Below the pieces are notes generated by a model that was not told the DNA's origin, ran no database searches, and saw only the letters and a program-made list of their open reading frames with translations. Shown here piece by piece: positions 25,809 through 33,627 of a DNA stretch of 64,000 bases (within the stretch, counting starts at the first letter, position 1; the number at the start of each line of letters is the position of its first letter). Position numbers and translations under genes: made by a program. Location of the stretch: positions 124,001 to 188,000 of the forward strand of contig NZ_JAOQJS010000001.1 of assembly GCF_025567345.1 (NCBI RefSeq). The letters are read 5' to 3'. The stretch comes from Coprococcus ammoniilyticus. Its GTDB lineage: Bacteria > Bacillota > Clostridia > Lachnospirales > Lachnospiraceae.

Positions 25809-26405
25809 TTAGTCTTCTCCCAATCCTTCCTGCATGTAGAGTGCAGTTAAGAATGTGAATACAAATGCCTGAAGTAAGCCATCAAAGATATCAAAATAAA
25901 GGCTTAACGGAATAGGCACAATGGCAGGCGCTACCGCCTCAATTAATTTCATTACAACAAATGCACCTAAAACATTGCCGAACAATCGCATACATAACGA
26001 CAATGGTTTTATTACAAGCTCCATTACATTTATAGGTGCTACTATTGCTACCGGCTCTGCAAAGCTCTTAAGCCATCCTTTCGGTCCCCTGCTTCTAATA
26101 CAGACAACCTGAACCATGACTATACTCATGATCGCCAGTGCTGCTGTTACGTTCAGATCCTTGGTTGGTGGTTTAAATCCAAATATACCTGCGATATTTG
26201 CCATTCCGATATACAAAATGACAGTGATCAGATACGGTATATATGCCTTACCTTTTTCTCCCAAAACGTCACTAAACAGATTATTAAATGTCGTAATGAT
26301 CGACTCCAGAGCAAGCTGTTTCTTTCCCGGATTTTCAACTTTCAGATTCCGGACAAGTATAACGGACAACAGAACAAGTACCGCCATAATGATCCATGTT
26401 ACCAC
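25809..26405 (-). CDS. atpB: ATP synthase F0 a subunit (true start probably further upstream)
   Basis: The visible frame from the first GTG (26405) encodes 198 residues with the a-subunit signature LCMRLFGNVLGAFVVMKLI, including the essential Arg, and the C-terminal LLQAFVFTFLTALYMQEG. It begins inside the first membrane helix (VTWIIMAVLVLL). The same frame stays open upstream to a TGA at 26508-26510 and encodes sequence that fits the family (ending FTIPIFGGIPISESIV), but it offers no ATG, GTG or TTG. The real N-terminus therefore lies upstream through a rare start codon, or the sequence contains a frameshift. First gene of the operon. Confidence 0.9.
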   Translation of the reverse strand: MVTWIIMAVLVLLSVILVRNLKVENPGKKQLALESIITTFNNLFSDVLGEKGKAYIPYLITVILYIGMANIAGIFGFKPPTKDLNVTAALAIMSIVMVQVVCIRSRGPKGWLKSFAEPVAIVAPINVMELVIKPLSLCMRLFGNVLGAFVVMKLIEAVAPAIVPIPLSLYFDIFDGLLQAFVFTFLTALYMQEGLGED

Positions 26406-26542
26406 GATTGATTCCGAGATCGGGATTCCACCAAAAATTGGAATGGTAAAGAGAGTCTCGCAATTCAGCTCCTCTGTTAACTTTTCTGCAAGGTCACCCG
26501 TAGGTCTTCACTTCCTCTCATGTAATTTTTTCAAAGGGCATA

Positions 26543-27016
26543 CTAACTGTTAAGGATATTTATTACTTCTCTTGCATCACTCTCGGAAAATCCTTTTACT
26601 GTATTCTCCGTATTGATCCAGTAATCAGCAAGTCCAACTCTGTCCCAGTCTGAATCCATGTCATCTAAGATCACCAACCTGTCCACATCGTGTTGGTCTA
26701 CATAGTCCTTAACCTCAAAGCACCGTCCATAATCCTCATACTTGCCGGATATATGTTCCTGCGGCGGAGTTACATCGGATATAACGAGACCTTCCTCCTT
26801 AAGCTTCAGGATCAGCTCCTGTGCTCTCTCGTCACATACCGGATCTTTCATAACCTCTTTCCGCCAGTTAAAGATCGCTACCAGCTTCGCATCTGTTGCC
26901 TTTACAACATCTGCAAGGTTTTTTACATTTTTTCTGTCAACGGTTTCACCCGGATTGTTACAGATGAATTTGTTTGAATTTAACACACCGTCAATGTCGA
27001 AAAAAATGGCTTTCAT
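26543..27016 (-). CDS. HAD-like hydrolase domain protein
   Basis: The 157 residues begin with the HAD motif I FFDIDGVLNS and contain a late acidic motif (VILDDMDSDWDRVGLADYWI). The family resembles the HAD domain found in Swiss Army Knife RNA-repair proteins, in which the second motif is usually STWR; here it reads FNWRKE. The likely activity is phosphate-ester hydrolysis with an Asp nucleophile, on an unknown substrate. It lies directly upstream of atpB on the same strand, behind AGGAGG, and may share the transcript. Confidence 0.7.
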   Translation of the reverse strand: MKAIFFDIDGVLNSNKFICNNPGETVDRKNVKNLADVVKATDAKLVAIFNWRKEVMKDPVCDERAQELILKLKEEGLVISDVTPPQEHISGKYEDYGRCFEVKDYVDQHDVDRLVILDDMDSDWDRVGLADYWINTENTVKGFSESDAREVINILNS

Positions 27017-27185
27017 TTAAATTTCCTCCTGCATTCTTCCATGTGCTTCCAGTTGTCCTTTAAACAACAACGTATTATAGCACACCATTTTTTATTTTTC
27101 ACCTTTTATTAATTTATTAATAAAAAATATATTTCTAAACTTTTTATAAAAAAGTCATAACTAATTCTACTCTGTAAAGTAAAAT

Positions 27186-27265
27186 AGCCCCATCCTTTTC
27201 AGGCTTTCTTCTGTTTTTTACGTTGTCCATAAAACAGAAGAAAACTCTTACCGGAGAATGGGGCT
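27186..27265 (-). terminator. Long double hairpin terminator
   Basis: AGCCCCAT (27186-27193) pairs with ATGGGGCT (27258-27265). An inner hairpin CTTCTGTTTT/AAAACAGAAG sits within it. A TATTTTA tract follows on the minus strand, after the CbiT-like gene. Confidence 0.7.
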
Positions 27266-27286
27266 TTATTTCTGAATATCTATGTT

Positions 27287-28186
27287 CTATTCAGCCCCAC
27301 CTGTAATGATCCATGGTGCCGGCTGAGCAACAAATACATTTTCTTTATTTGTTTTGGATACGTTGATCTGTAACGCTTCCATATTCTGAATACCGAATTT
27401 ATCAAAAATCAGCTTGGTCTCTGCAAGGATACCAAGATCTAATGTGTAGATAACAAACTGCATCTGCGGATTGATCGCAAGCAGACGTTCAATATCAGAT
27501 TCCAGATAATGATTCGCAACGATAAATGCAAGTCTTGGTACCGGAATCTTACTTAAGGATTCTTCGCTCATATCCGGAATGATCTGCACGTTATGAACTC
27601 CAAACTTCTCAACATTTTCCTCCATAGATCTTCTGGAACCGCTGTCCGGCTCTACTGCAATGATCTGACCTTCGCTCGCTGTGATCGCAGCTTCGATAAC
27701 GATACTCTCTGCCATCAGAGCAAGAATCGTGTCATGAGTATCTACACCGAGAATACTCATGATAACCGCGCGGATCTCATTGCATACATAATGAACCGAT
27801 CCCTTTGTAAACAGATCATTCTTCATACCGTACCGTACGGATTCTCTGGTCTTCTCGTTTACGATAAATATAACCGTCGGTTCGGATATCTTCTTATTAA
27901 TAACATTCTTGAGCTTTGCATTTGTTAGTTCACTTCCCGGCTCTGTTCCTTCGCCGATCCAGATATCATATTCGCCAAATCCCGCTTCCCATAATGTATA
28001 GAAGAGATCTTCATGACTGGCATCAGTATAGATCAGAACCCGCTTATGTGTATCAATCGTTGGCACGACATTTTTCTGTCTGCCGCAGATATTAAGCATC
28101 TTTATCTTCTCCGGGCTGACATCCATCTTATTTGCAAAGAAGCCAAGCCAGTTCAACATGCCTGAATTACTGAACGTATTTTTCAT
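27287..28186 (-). CDS. CbiE/CbiT-like (precorrin methylase-like) protein, degenerate
   Basis: The 299-residue protein resembles precorrin-6Y methyltransferases (CbiE-CbiT/CobL) in layout. An N-terminal half holds a Rossmann-like part (KRVLIYTDASHEDLFYTLWEAGFGEYDIWIGEG). The C-terminal half follows CbiT in register: ESIVIEAAITASEGQIIAVEPDSGSRRSMEENVEKFGVHNVQIIPD, then PVPRLAFIVANHY. The glycine-rich SAM loop expected before IEAA (DIGAGTG-like) is absent. No other corrin gene is nearby, so a role in B12 synthesis is doubtful. It is a single gene with its own terminator. Confidence 0.6.
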   Translation of the reverse strand: MKNTFSNSGMLNWLGFFANKMDVSPEKIKMLNICGRQKNVVPTIDTHKRVLIYTDASHEDLFYTLWEAGFGEYDIWIGEGTEPGSELTNAKLKNVINKKISEPTVIFIVNEKTRESVRYGMKNDLFTKGSVHYVCNEIRAVIMSILGVDTHDTILALMAESIVIEAAITASEGQIIAVEPDSGSRRSMEENVEKFGVHNVQIIPDMSEESLSKIPVPRLAFIVANHYLESDIERLLAINPQMQFVIYTLDLGILAETKLIFDKFGIQNMEALQINVSKTNKENVFVAQPAPWIITGGAE

Positions 28187-28324
28187 TGTTTTCTACCCCA
28201 CTTTTCTATCGTATTTTCCAATCAGATAACCTTCTCCAATCGGATTGTCGTTTTCTAAAACAGTCTTTATAATTATACAATTTTTCTCGTTAACTGTAAA
28301 TTCTTTTGTGCGTTTTTCACACAT

Positions 28325-28858
28325 CTATCCACGAAGTGTTTCATCAATTCCGAGTGCGATCGCATTCACGATATCTTCAAACCGGTAATCAAACAGATAA
28401 TTATCCTTATCACTGTCAATAAATCCAGTCTCGATCAGAATTGCCGGCATCGTTGTCCGGCGCAGAACAGCCAGATTCTTCCGTTCCTCAACTCCCAGAT
28501 TCTCAAATCCGATCTTTGCAAGCTCTGCATCCACATTTTCTGCCATTTCATATGCAATCCCTGATGTATTATAAACCAAGGTTTCCACTCCGTTATATTT
28601 GTTCGGATACGGTGCAGCATTCCTGTGCAGGGAGATAAAATAATCCGCACCACTCTCATTTCCGATCTGTGCTTTTCTTGTCGGTGAATCATAGACATCT
28701 GTCGTTCTCGTAAATTCCACGTCATAACCAAGCTCTGACAACGCATCACCGAGTGCCAAAGCCAAATTCAGGTTGTCATTCTTCTCCGTTCTTCCATTAT
28801 AAGATGCCCCATTGTCAAATCCGCCATGTCCGGCATCAATCATTATTTTTATAGCCAT
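28325..28858 (-). CDS. N-acetylmuramoyl-L-alanine amidase (Amidase_3)
   Basis: The 177 residues are one Amidase_3 domain: zinc ligands in DAGHGG (His), TEKNDNL (Glu) and SLHRNAA (His), and the catalytic Glu in LIETGF. It cleaves the bond between N-acetylmuramic acid and L-Ala in peptidoglycan. There is no signal peptide or wall-binding domain, as in CwlC-like enzymes of mother-cell lysis or spore development. The start codon directly follows the T run of an upstream hairpin, and the only Shine-Dalgarno-like bases (CAGG) are inside the stem. Expression may thus depend on unfolding of that hairpin. Confidence 0.88.
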   Translation of the reverse strand: MAIKIMIDAGHGGFDNGASYNGRTEKNDNLNLALALGDALSELGYDVEFTRTTDVYDSPTRKAQIGNESGADYFISLHRNAAPYPNKYNGVETLVYNTSGIAYEMAENVDAELAKIGFENLGVEERKNLAVLRRTTMPAILIETGFIDSDKDNYLFDYRFEDIVNAIALGIDETLRG

Positions 28859-28862
28859 AAAA

Positions 28863-28899
28863 AACCTGCATACTCTGTTTGCTACAGTATATGCAGGTT
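28863..28899 (-). terminator. Terminator or attenuator abutting the amidase start
   Basis: AACCTGCATA and TATGCAGGTT pair over about 10 bp, with CTG/CAG above. On the minus strand six T follow (28859-28864) and the amidase ATG comes next. It can end the thrH transcript. A second hairpin (CAGTATG/CATACTG, about 28930-28955) lies just upstream and shares complementary bases, so alternative folding is possible. Confidence 0.65.
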
Positions 28900-28981
28900 C
28901 TCTGTTATATGTACTTAATTTTCACGATCTCAGTATGCCTGTCTCACATACTGCATACATTTTTATATGAAAGGATTGATC

Positions 28982-29584
28982 TTAAGCCAGCACTTTCTTG
29001 ATGGCTGCAAGCAGTTCATCATATGTCTCATAAGCCGGAAGATCAGGATTGTCTGCTTTGATCTGATCGGTACTCTTAAAGAGGAATCCGGCCTTGCTTG
29101 CGCGGATCATTCCAAGATCGTTGTGGCTATCACCACTTGCGATCGTATCATAACCGATAGACTGAAGTGCCTTTACGGTTGTGTATTTGGATTTCTCACA
29201 ACGCATCTTAAAGCCTGTGATCTCTCCACTTTCTGCTACCTCCAATGAGTTGCAGAAGATTGTCGGCCAGCCGAGCTTCTTCATAAGCGGGCTTGCAAAC
29301 TGTGTAAATGTATCACTGATAATGATAACCTGTGTCATAGAACGAAGCTCATCTAAGAATTCCTTTGCACCGGGAATCGGATCGATCTTTGCGATTGTTT
29401 CCTGAATCTCTTTTAAGCCAAGTCCATGTTCTTTTAATATGCCAAGACGCCAGTTCATTAATTTGTCATAATCCGGCTCATCTCTTGTTGTTCTCTTTAA
29501 CTCCGGGATGCCGCTTGCCTCTGCAAATGCGATCCAAATCTCCGGTACTAATACACCTTCCAAATCCAAACATACAATGTCCAT
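28982..29584 (-). CDS. thrH: Phosphoserine phosphatase / homoserine phosphotransferase ThrH
   Basis: This 200-residue HAD-family enzyme has the nucleophile motif DLEGVLVPEIW, the ThrH-specific start MDIVCLDLEGVLVPEIWIAF, motif II ISDTFTQFA, a Lys in EKSKYTTVK and motif IV SGDSHNDLGMI. ThrH dephosphorylates phosphoserine and can move the phosphate to homoserine, linking serine and threonine synthesis. It starts at an ATG after AGGAGG. About 330 bp upstream without a gene are occupied mainly by a long hairpin element. Confidence 0.9.
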   Translation of the reverse strand: MDIVCLDLEGVLVPEIWIAFAEASGIPELKRTTRDEPDYDKLMNWRLGILKEHGLGLKEIQETIAKIDPIPGAKEFLDELRSMTQVIIISDTFTQFASPLMKKLGWPTIFCNSLEVAESGEITGFKMRCEKSKYTTVKALQSIGYDTIASGDSHNDLGMIRASKAGFLFKSTDQIKADNPDLPAYETYDELLAAIKKVLA

Positions 29585-29693
29585 TTCGGGTTCCTCCTGT
29601 TATCTACATTCTCGCTTCATTATAATATACCGCCTGCCATTCTGCAATACATCTGAGGAAAACAGTTTGTATGTATGCAGGCGGGACAGGCTA

Positions 29694-29847
29694 GGCTTCA
29701 AAGATTCGCTTCGTTTCCTATGAGATACATACTGCCAGCGAATGCGGGTGCATGTCTGAGCTCGAAGAGCGAGTTTGCACAGGAGCATGAGCGGATCAGG
29801 CATATGTATCGAATAAGAAAAAAGCGTATCTTTCAAACAAAGAAGCC
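29694..29847 (+). repeat. Long hairpin element, family A, copy 1
   Basis: An imperfect stem pairs 29694-29736 with about 29800-29847 (GGCTTC ... GATACATA-C-TGCC against its complement, with a GA/GA internal loop). It carries an apical core of about 65 nt. The core shares with the element at 53541-53695 the segments AATGYGGGTGCATGTYTGAGC and GCGAGTTYGCACAGGA. The small loop helix differs compensatorily (GCTC/GAGC here, GCC/GGC there), as does the top of the stem (TGCC/GGCA against TACC/GGTA). A separate hairpin CCGCCTGC/GCAGGCGG (about 29631-29683) lies between it and thrH. This fills the gap 29585-29914. Confidence 0.65.
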
Positions 29848-29914
29848 ACTGCGGCATTATAGCTGATATTCAAGATGTTCCCCCACAAATATGCAGGATT
29901 TTCCTTTTTATTAA

Positions 29915-30127
29915 TCAGAAGAATAAAATCTTGTGGCCCTGGTCGATCTGGTAGTAGGAGATTTTGTGCTGTCTGGCAAATTCCTTCTCTGTTTCCATCT
30001 CGCCATGGAGGTTGGAGCGAAGCATCCACGACAGCAACAGACCTGCCGCAAACAGTCCGCCACAGACAATGCCCTGTATGATCGGTAACAATTTAAATCC
30101 TGTAAGTAAAATATTTATCGAATCCAT
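29915..30127 (-). CDS. Small membrane protein downstream of the zinc-ribbon protein
   Basis: The 70-residue product has one membrane helix (IIQGIVCGGLFAAGLLLSWML) between short polar ends. Its start codon overlaps the end of the zinc-ribbon gene by 13 bp, behind GGCAGGATAAG, so the two are translationally coupled. No family recognised. It may be a subunit or stabiliser of the larger membrane protein. Confidence 0.6.
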   Translation of the reverse strand: MDSINILLTGFKLLPIIQGIVCGGLFAAGLLLSWMLRSNLHGEMETEKEFARQHKISYYQIDQGHKILFF

Positions 30128-31701
30128 GTCTTATCCTGCCTTTCTTTTACATAATCAGTCGTTGTTGAAGATGCAAGTCGTTCTTTGTCGTGCTTATACC
30201 TGTTATATTTACTGAGATTTCTGGTAAAAAGTCCCGCCGCCAGCATAAAAAGGAATACAATGATCGACCCTCCATATTCATGGAAAAAGCCATACCCTTT
30301 TGCAATTCCCTGATTGATTTCATAAAATACAACCGCTCCGATCGTGCAGCATACAACTCCGGTCATCACCGCATCCGAAATAAAACTCCTTTTATTCACC
30401 GGAATATTGCCAACAACCTTTCCGGTCTGTCCATTGACCAGTATCGTATAAAGCTCATGCCTATACCAGAAGGTCATGAACCATGCGGGCAGGAGCGCGT
30501 ACTCAATCTTATCCACACTGTACTGTTCAATGCTCTTCTCTATGTAAGTCGTTCCTGTATCTTCTATCATTGCTTTATCCATAGCATCACTTATCCTCTG
30601 ATGGATGTCCGGCGCAGCCTCTCTGGACGGCACATCATACCGATCTGCATAGAATCCGGACAGATACGATGGATCAAATGGCTTTAATGCTTCCATATGA
30701 TATGGTTCCAGACGACTGGATAGCCGATCATCTAATTTTCTGGATGCATCAAAGGTAACCTGTTCAAAATTTCCATATGCATCTGCAAACATATCTGTCT
30801 TCTCATTTATACCTACAGAGACACTTCTCGTTTCCGCATCATATTTCTGATTCTGAAATGATCCCGGATACAATCCCATCTTCTTCGATGACTGCAGCAT
30901 CGTATAAAAGGATTGGTTTCTGTTCATTCCGGCATTAAAGATATTTTCCGGTTCTTTCTTCTCAGCTTCATTACTCGTTACCAGATGCAGATTTGCTTTT
31001 TTCCGCATATACACTGTATACAGCCAATATGGAATATAGATTCCACGGATCTTGTCAATCTTCGGATGCTTGATCTCTCTTGGCACATATCTGCCTGTAC
31101 CGAATTTCTCTTTGATCGCATCCACTGCCTGCTGTTCCGTTATGGAAAATGGAATGATATAATCCGGCCATACTTCCTTCGATTCACGGTCAAATATAAC
31201 CGTCGGCTGTCCACAAAACGAACAAAAAGTTGCCCGCTCATTTCCATGGATCATAATCTGTGCTCCGCAGGAAGTACAGCGGAATATCTGAACCGACATC
31301 AGTCGTTCTCCCTGCATCTCTCTCCGGTCACCTGTATAAGCAGTGTCTTGTGCCTGCTGTTCTGATTTTTCTGATATATCTTCTGCTTCCGTCTGTTTTG
31401 ATGCAGCCGATATATCTTCCGGTCTGTTATTCCGCATCTCAAATGCCAACAGATCCGCATCCCAGTCAGGATTGATCTGGATTTCCTTCTCTCCATGCCA
31501 CTTCTGATCTTTATCAAGACCAAACCACAGATTATCAAATGATCGTTTTCCGTCTTCTTTTTCCTCTGTATCCGGATCTACTTCCTTTAACTTCATATGG
31601 AATCTGCGTTCGCTTGTCTGACCACATTGTGTACATTTCATTTTCCCGAGATCCGGGTCATATACCAGCACACCCCCACATGCCTCACACTTATAGATCA
31701 T
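30115..31701 (-). CDS. Zinc-ribbon membrane protein of unknown function
   Basis: The 528-residue protein starts with a zinc ribbon (CEACGGVLVYDPDLGKMKCTQCG, residues 4-26). A second ribbon follows (FRCTSCGAQIMIHGNERATFCSFCG, about 143-167) after an acidic linker. A folded middle part contains PDYIIPFSITEQQAVDAIKEKF and IRGIYIPYWLY. Two membrane helices lie near the C-terminus (ISDAVMTGVVCCTIGAVVFYEI and GGSIIVFLFMLAAGLF). Proteins of this plan are common in Lachnospiraceae and sometimes annotated as TFIIB-type zinc ribbon proteins, but no biochemical role is established to my knowledge. Confidence 0.7.
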   Translation of the reverse strand: MIYKCEACGGVLVYDPDLGKMKCTQCGQTSERRFHMKLKEVDPDTEEKEDGKRSFDNLWFGLDKDQKWHGEKEIQINPDWDADLLAFEMRNNRPEDISAASKQTEAEDISEKSEQQAQDTAYTGDRREMQGERLMSVQIFRCTSCGAQIMIHGNERATFCSFCGQPTVIFDRESKEVWPDYIIPFSITEQQAVDAIKEKFGTGRYVPREIKHPKIDKIRGIYIPYWLYTVYMRKKANLHLVTSNEAEKKEPENIFNAGMNRNQSFYTMLQSSKKMGLYPGSFQNQKYDAETRSVSVGINEKTDMFADAYGNFEQVTFDASRKLDDRLSSRLEPYHMEALKPFDPSYLSGFYADRYDVPSREAAPDIHQRISDAMDKAMIEDTGTTYIEKSIEQYSVDKIEYALLPAWFMTFWYRHELYTILVNGQTGKVVGNIPVNKRSFISDAVMTGVVCCTIGAVVFYEINQGIAKGYGFFHEYGGSIIVFLFMLAAGLFTRNLSKYNRYKHDKERLASSTTTDYVKERQDKTWIR

Positions 31702-31723
31702 ATGTTTCTCCCCTTGAAATTCA

Positions 31724-33610
31724 TCAAATTATATTATGATATTTTTTCGATACTGGACTCGTTGCCTGCTCCAGCCATATGCGTTCTTCCTCCGTCAGAT
31801 GTGGAGCGATCTTCTCATACACATTCTTGTGATATTCATTCAATCGTTGGAGCTCACGATCTGTCATCAGTTCCGGTATCAAAGCTTCTGTATCAAACGG
31901 AACCCAGGTCAGAGTTTCAAATTCCAGAAATGTTCCATTTGCTTCCGTTTCTTTCAAGAATACCTCCGGAAGCTTGCCTGCCGGTTTTCCTGCTTTCTTA
32001 CAAAGAACCAGATTCTCATGACGGATGCCAAACCTTCCTTCTATATATATACCCGGTTCATCTGACGTGATCATTCCGTCTTCGAATACTGCTGTCGGTC
32101 TGCGTTCTTCCATGATTCGGAAGTGGATCCTGTTTGGTCCTTCGTGTACATTTAACAGATATCCGACTCCATGACCGGTGCCGTGATTGAAATCCAGGCC
32201 ATACCGCCACAGTGGTTCACGCGCCAGATAATCGAGATTCTCACCACGCGTTCCATGTTTAAATCTTGCTGCTGCCAGATTCAGATGTCCGATCAACACC
32301 AGTGTATACGCCCATTTTTCTTCCTCTGTCAAAGCCCCCAGTGTGATTGTTCTGGTGATGTCAGTTGTTCCCTCCATGTAATGACCGCCACTGTCCACTA
32401 ATAAGAAGCTCTCCGGTTTTAGTTCGACATTTGTCTCCTCTGTCGGTTCATAATGTACGATCGCGCCATGTGGACCATATGCAGATATCGTATCAAAGCT
32501 CGGCTCGATATACCCCTTTTGCTCTTTTCGAAAAGACTCCAGCTTCTCTGCTGCCGAAAGCTCTGTGATCGTTTCTGTTCCGATATGATGCTTAAGCCAG
32601 TAGATAAATTTCGTTACAGCAACTCCATCCTTGATATGCGCATTCCGTTCATTTTCGCACTCTACAGAATTCTTCTGTGCCTTCATCAACTGAATAGCAG
32701 ACGGTTCATCGACTACGGATACAGTCTCCGGTATACAGCTTCTCAATCTGTAATTGGCCTGACAACCATCCAGCAATATCGTTACCTGCTCTGTCTTTTT
32801 ATGTGTTTGAATGACCTCCGGCAACCTCCTGAGATCCGTATAGATCTCATTATACGGATGAAGTGTAATCCCATCAACGGCAAGTTCTCTGGTGATTTCA
32901 TCGTTTAAGATCGCATCATTGATATATAAACGACAGTCTTCATCTGCGATCAGCATATATGACAGGAATACCGGATTACAGTCTATATCATTTCCTCGCA
33001 GATTCAGAAGCCATGCGATCTCGTCCAGCGCAGAGATCACCCGGGCATCCGCACCTGCAGATCTTATTGACGCTCTGACACGCACAAGCTTATCCGCACG
33101 GGTTTCGCCTGTGTATGAAAATGGTAATTCAAATACCGGCTCATGTGACAGCTCCGGTCTGTCCGCCCAGAGTTCATCGACCAGATCCAGTTCACCATTT
33201 AAAGTGACCTTTTTATCGCCCAGTTTGCCAAGCATCCTATCAGCAAAATCCAAGCTGACGGTTCTTCCATCAAAGCCTACAACCTTTTCCGATTCCAGAT
33301 GGTCATACAAATATTCTTCGATCGTTGGAACGCCCGGCTGTCCACTCTTCATCAGTTCGATCGTACTGCCTGCAAGCTGTGCTTCCGCCTGAATGAAATA
33401 CCGCCCATCTGTAAACAATGCCGCCGTATCAGGGAGCACAACCAGTGTTCCGGCAGATCCTGTAAACCCGGACATATATTCTCTTTCCCTGAAATATGCT
33501 CCAACATATTCGGATGCATGAAAGTCATCCGTAGTAATCACATAAGCATCTACACCTGTTCCCTTCATTTTCTCACGCAGCTCTGCCAGCTTCTCTATTG
33601 TCGTCATCAT
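31724..33610 (-). CDS. Xaa-Pro aminopeptidase (M24B family)
   Basis: At about 628 residues this is the long form of aminopeptidase P with two creatinase-like N-terminal domains and a C-terminal pita-bread domain. Metal ligands are visible: both Asp in LLVDSGGHYMEGTTDITRT, His in HGTGHGVGYLLNVHEGP, and Glu in SDEPGIYIEGRFGIRHEN and near the C-terminus. It removes the N-terminal residue from peptides with proline in second position, probably in the cytoplasm. Of the clustered start codons, the ATG at 33610 follows AGAAGGTG best; a GTG at 33616 and an ATG at 33607 are alternatives. Confidence 0.92.
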   Translation of the reverse strand: MMTTIEKLAELREKMKGTGVDAYVITTDDFHASEYVGAYFREREYMSGFTGSAGTLVVLPDTAALFTDGRYFIQAEAQLAGSTIELMKSGQPGVPTIEEYLYDHLESEKVVGFDGRTVSLDFADRMLGKLGDKKVTLNGELDLVDELWADRPELSHEPVFELPFSYTGETRADKLVRVRASIRSAGADARVISALDEIAWLLNLRGNDIDCNPVFLSYMLIADEDCRLYINDAILNDEITRELAVDGITLHPYNEIYTDLRRLPEVIQTHKKTEQVTILLDGCQANYRLRSCIPETVSVVDEPSAIQLMKAQKNSVECENERNAHIKDGVAVTKFIYWLKHHIGTETITELSAAEKLESFRKEQKGYIEPSFDTISAYGPHGAIVHYEPTEETNVELKPESFLLVDSGGHYMEGTTDITRTITLGALTEEEKWAYTLVLIGHLNLAAARFKHGTRGENLDYLAREPLWRYGLDFNHGTGHGVGYLLNVHEGPNRIHFRIMEERRPTAVFEDGMITSDEPGIYIEGRFGIRHENLVLCKKAGKPAGKLPEVFLKETEANGTFLEFETLTWVPFDTEALIPELMTDRELQRLNEYHKNVYEKIAPHLTEEERIWLEQATSPVSKKYHNII

Positions 33611-33627
33611 ATTCACCTTCTCATGTT

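Noticed and set aside
29694..29847. Retron msr/msd RNA
   Set aside because: A long stem with AGC next to it recalls retron a1/a2 arms, but there is no reverse transcriptase gene near this copy or the copy at 53541-53695.
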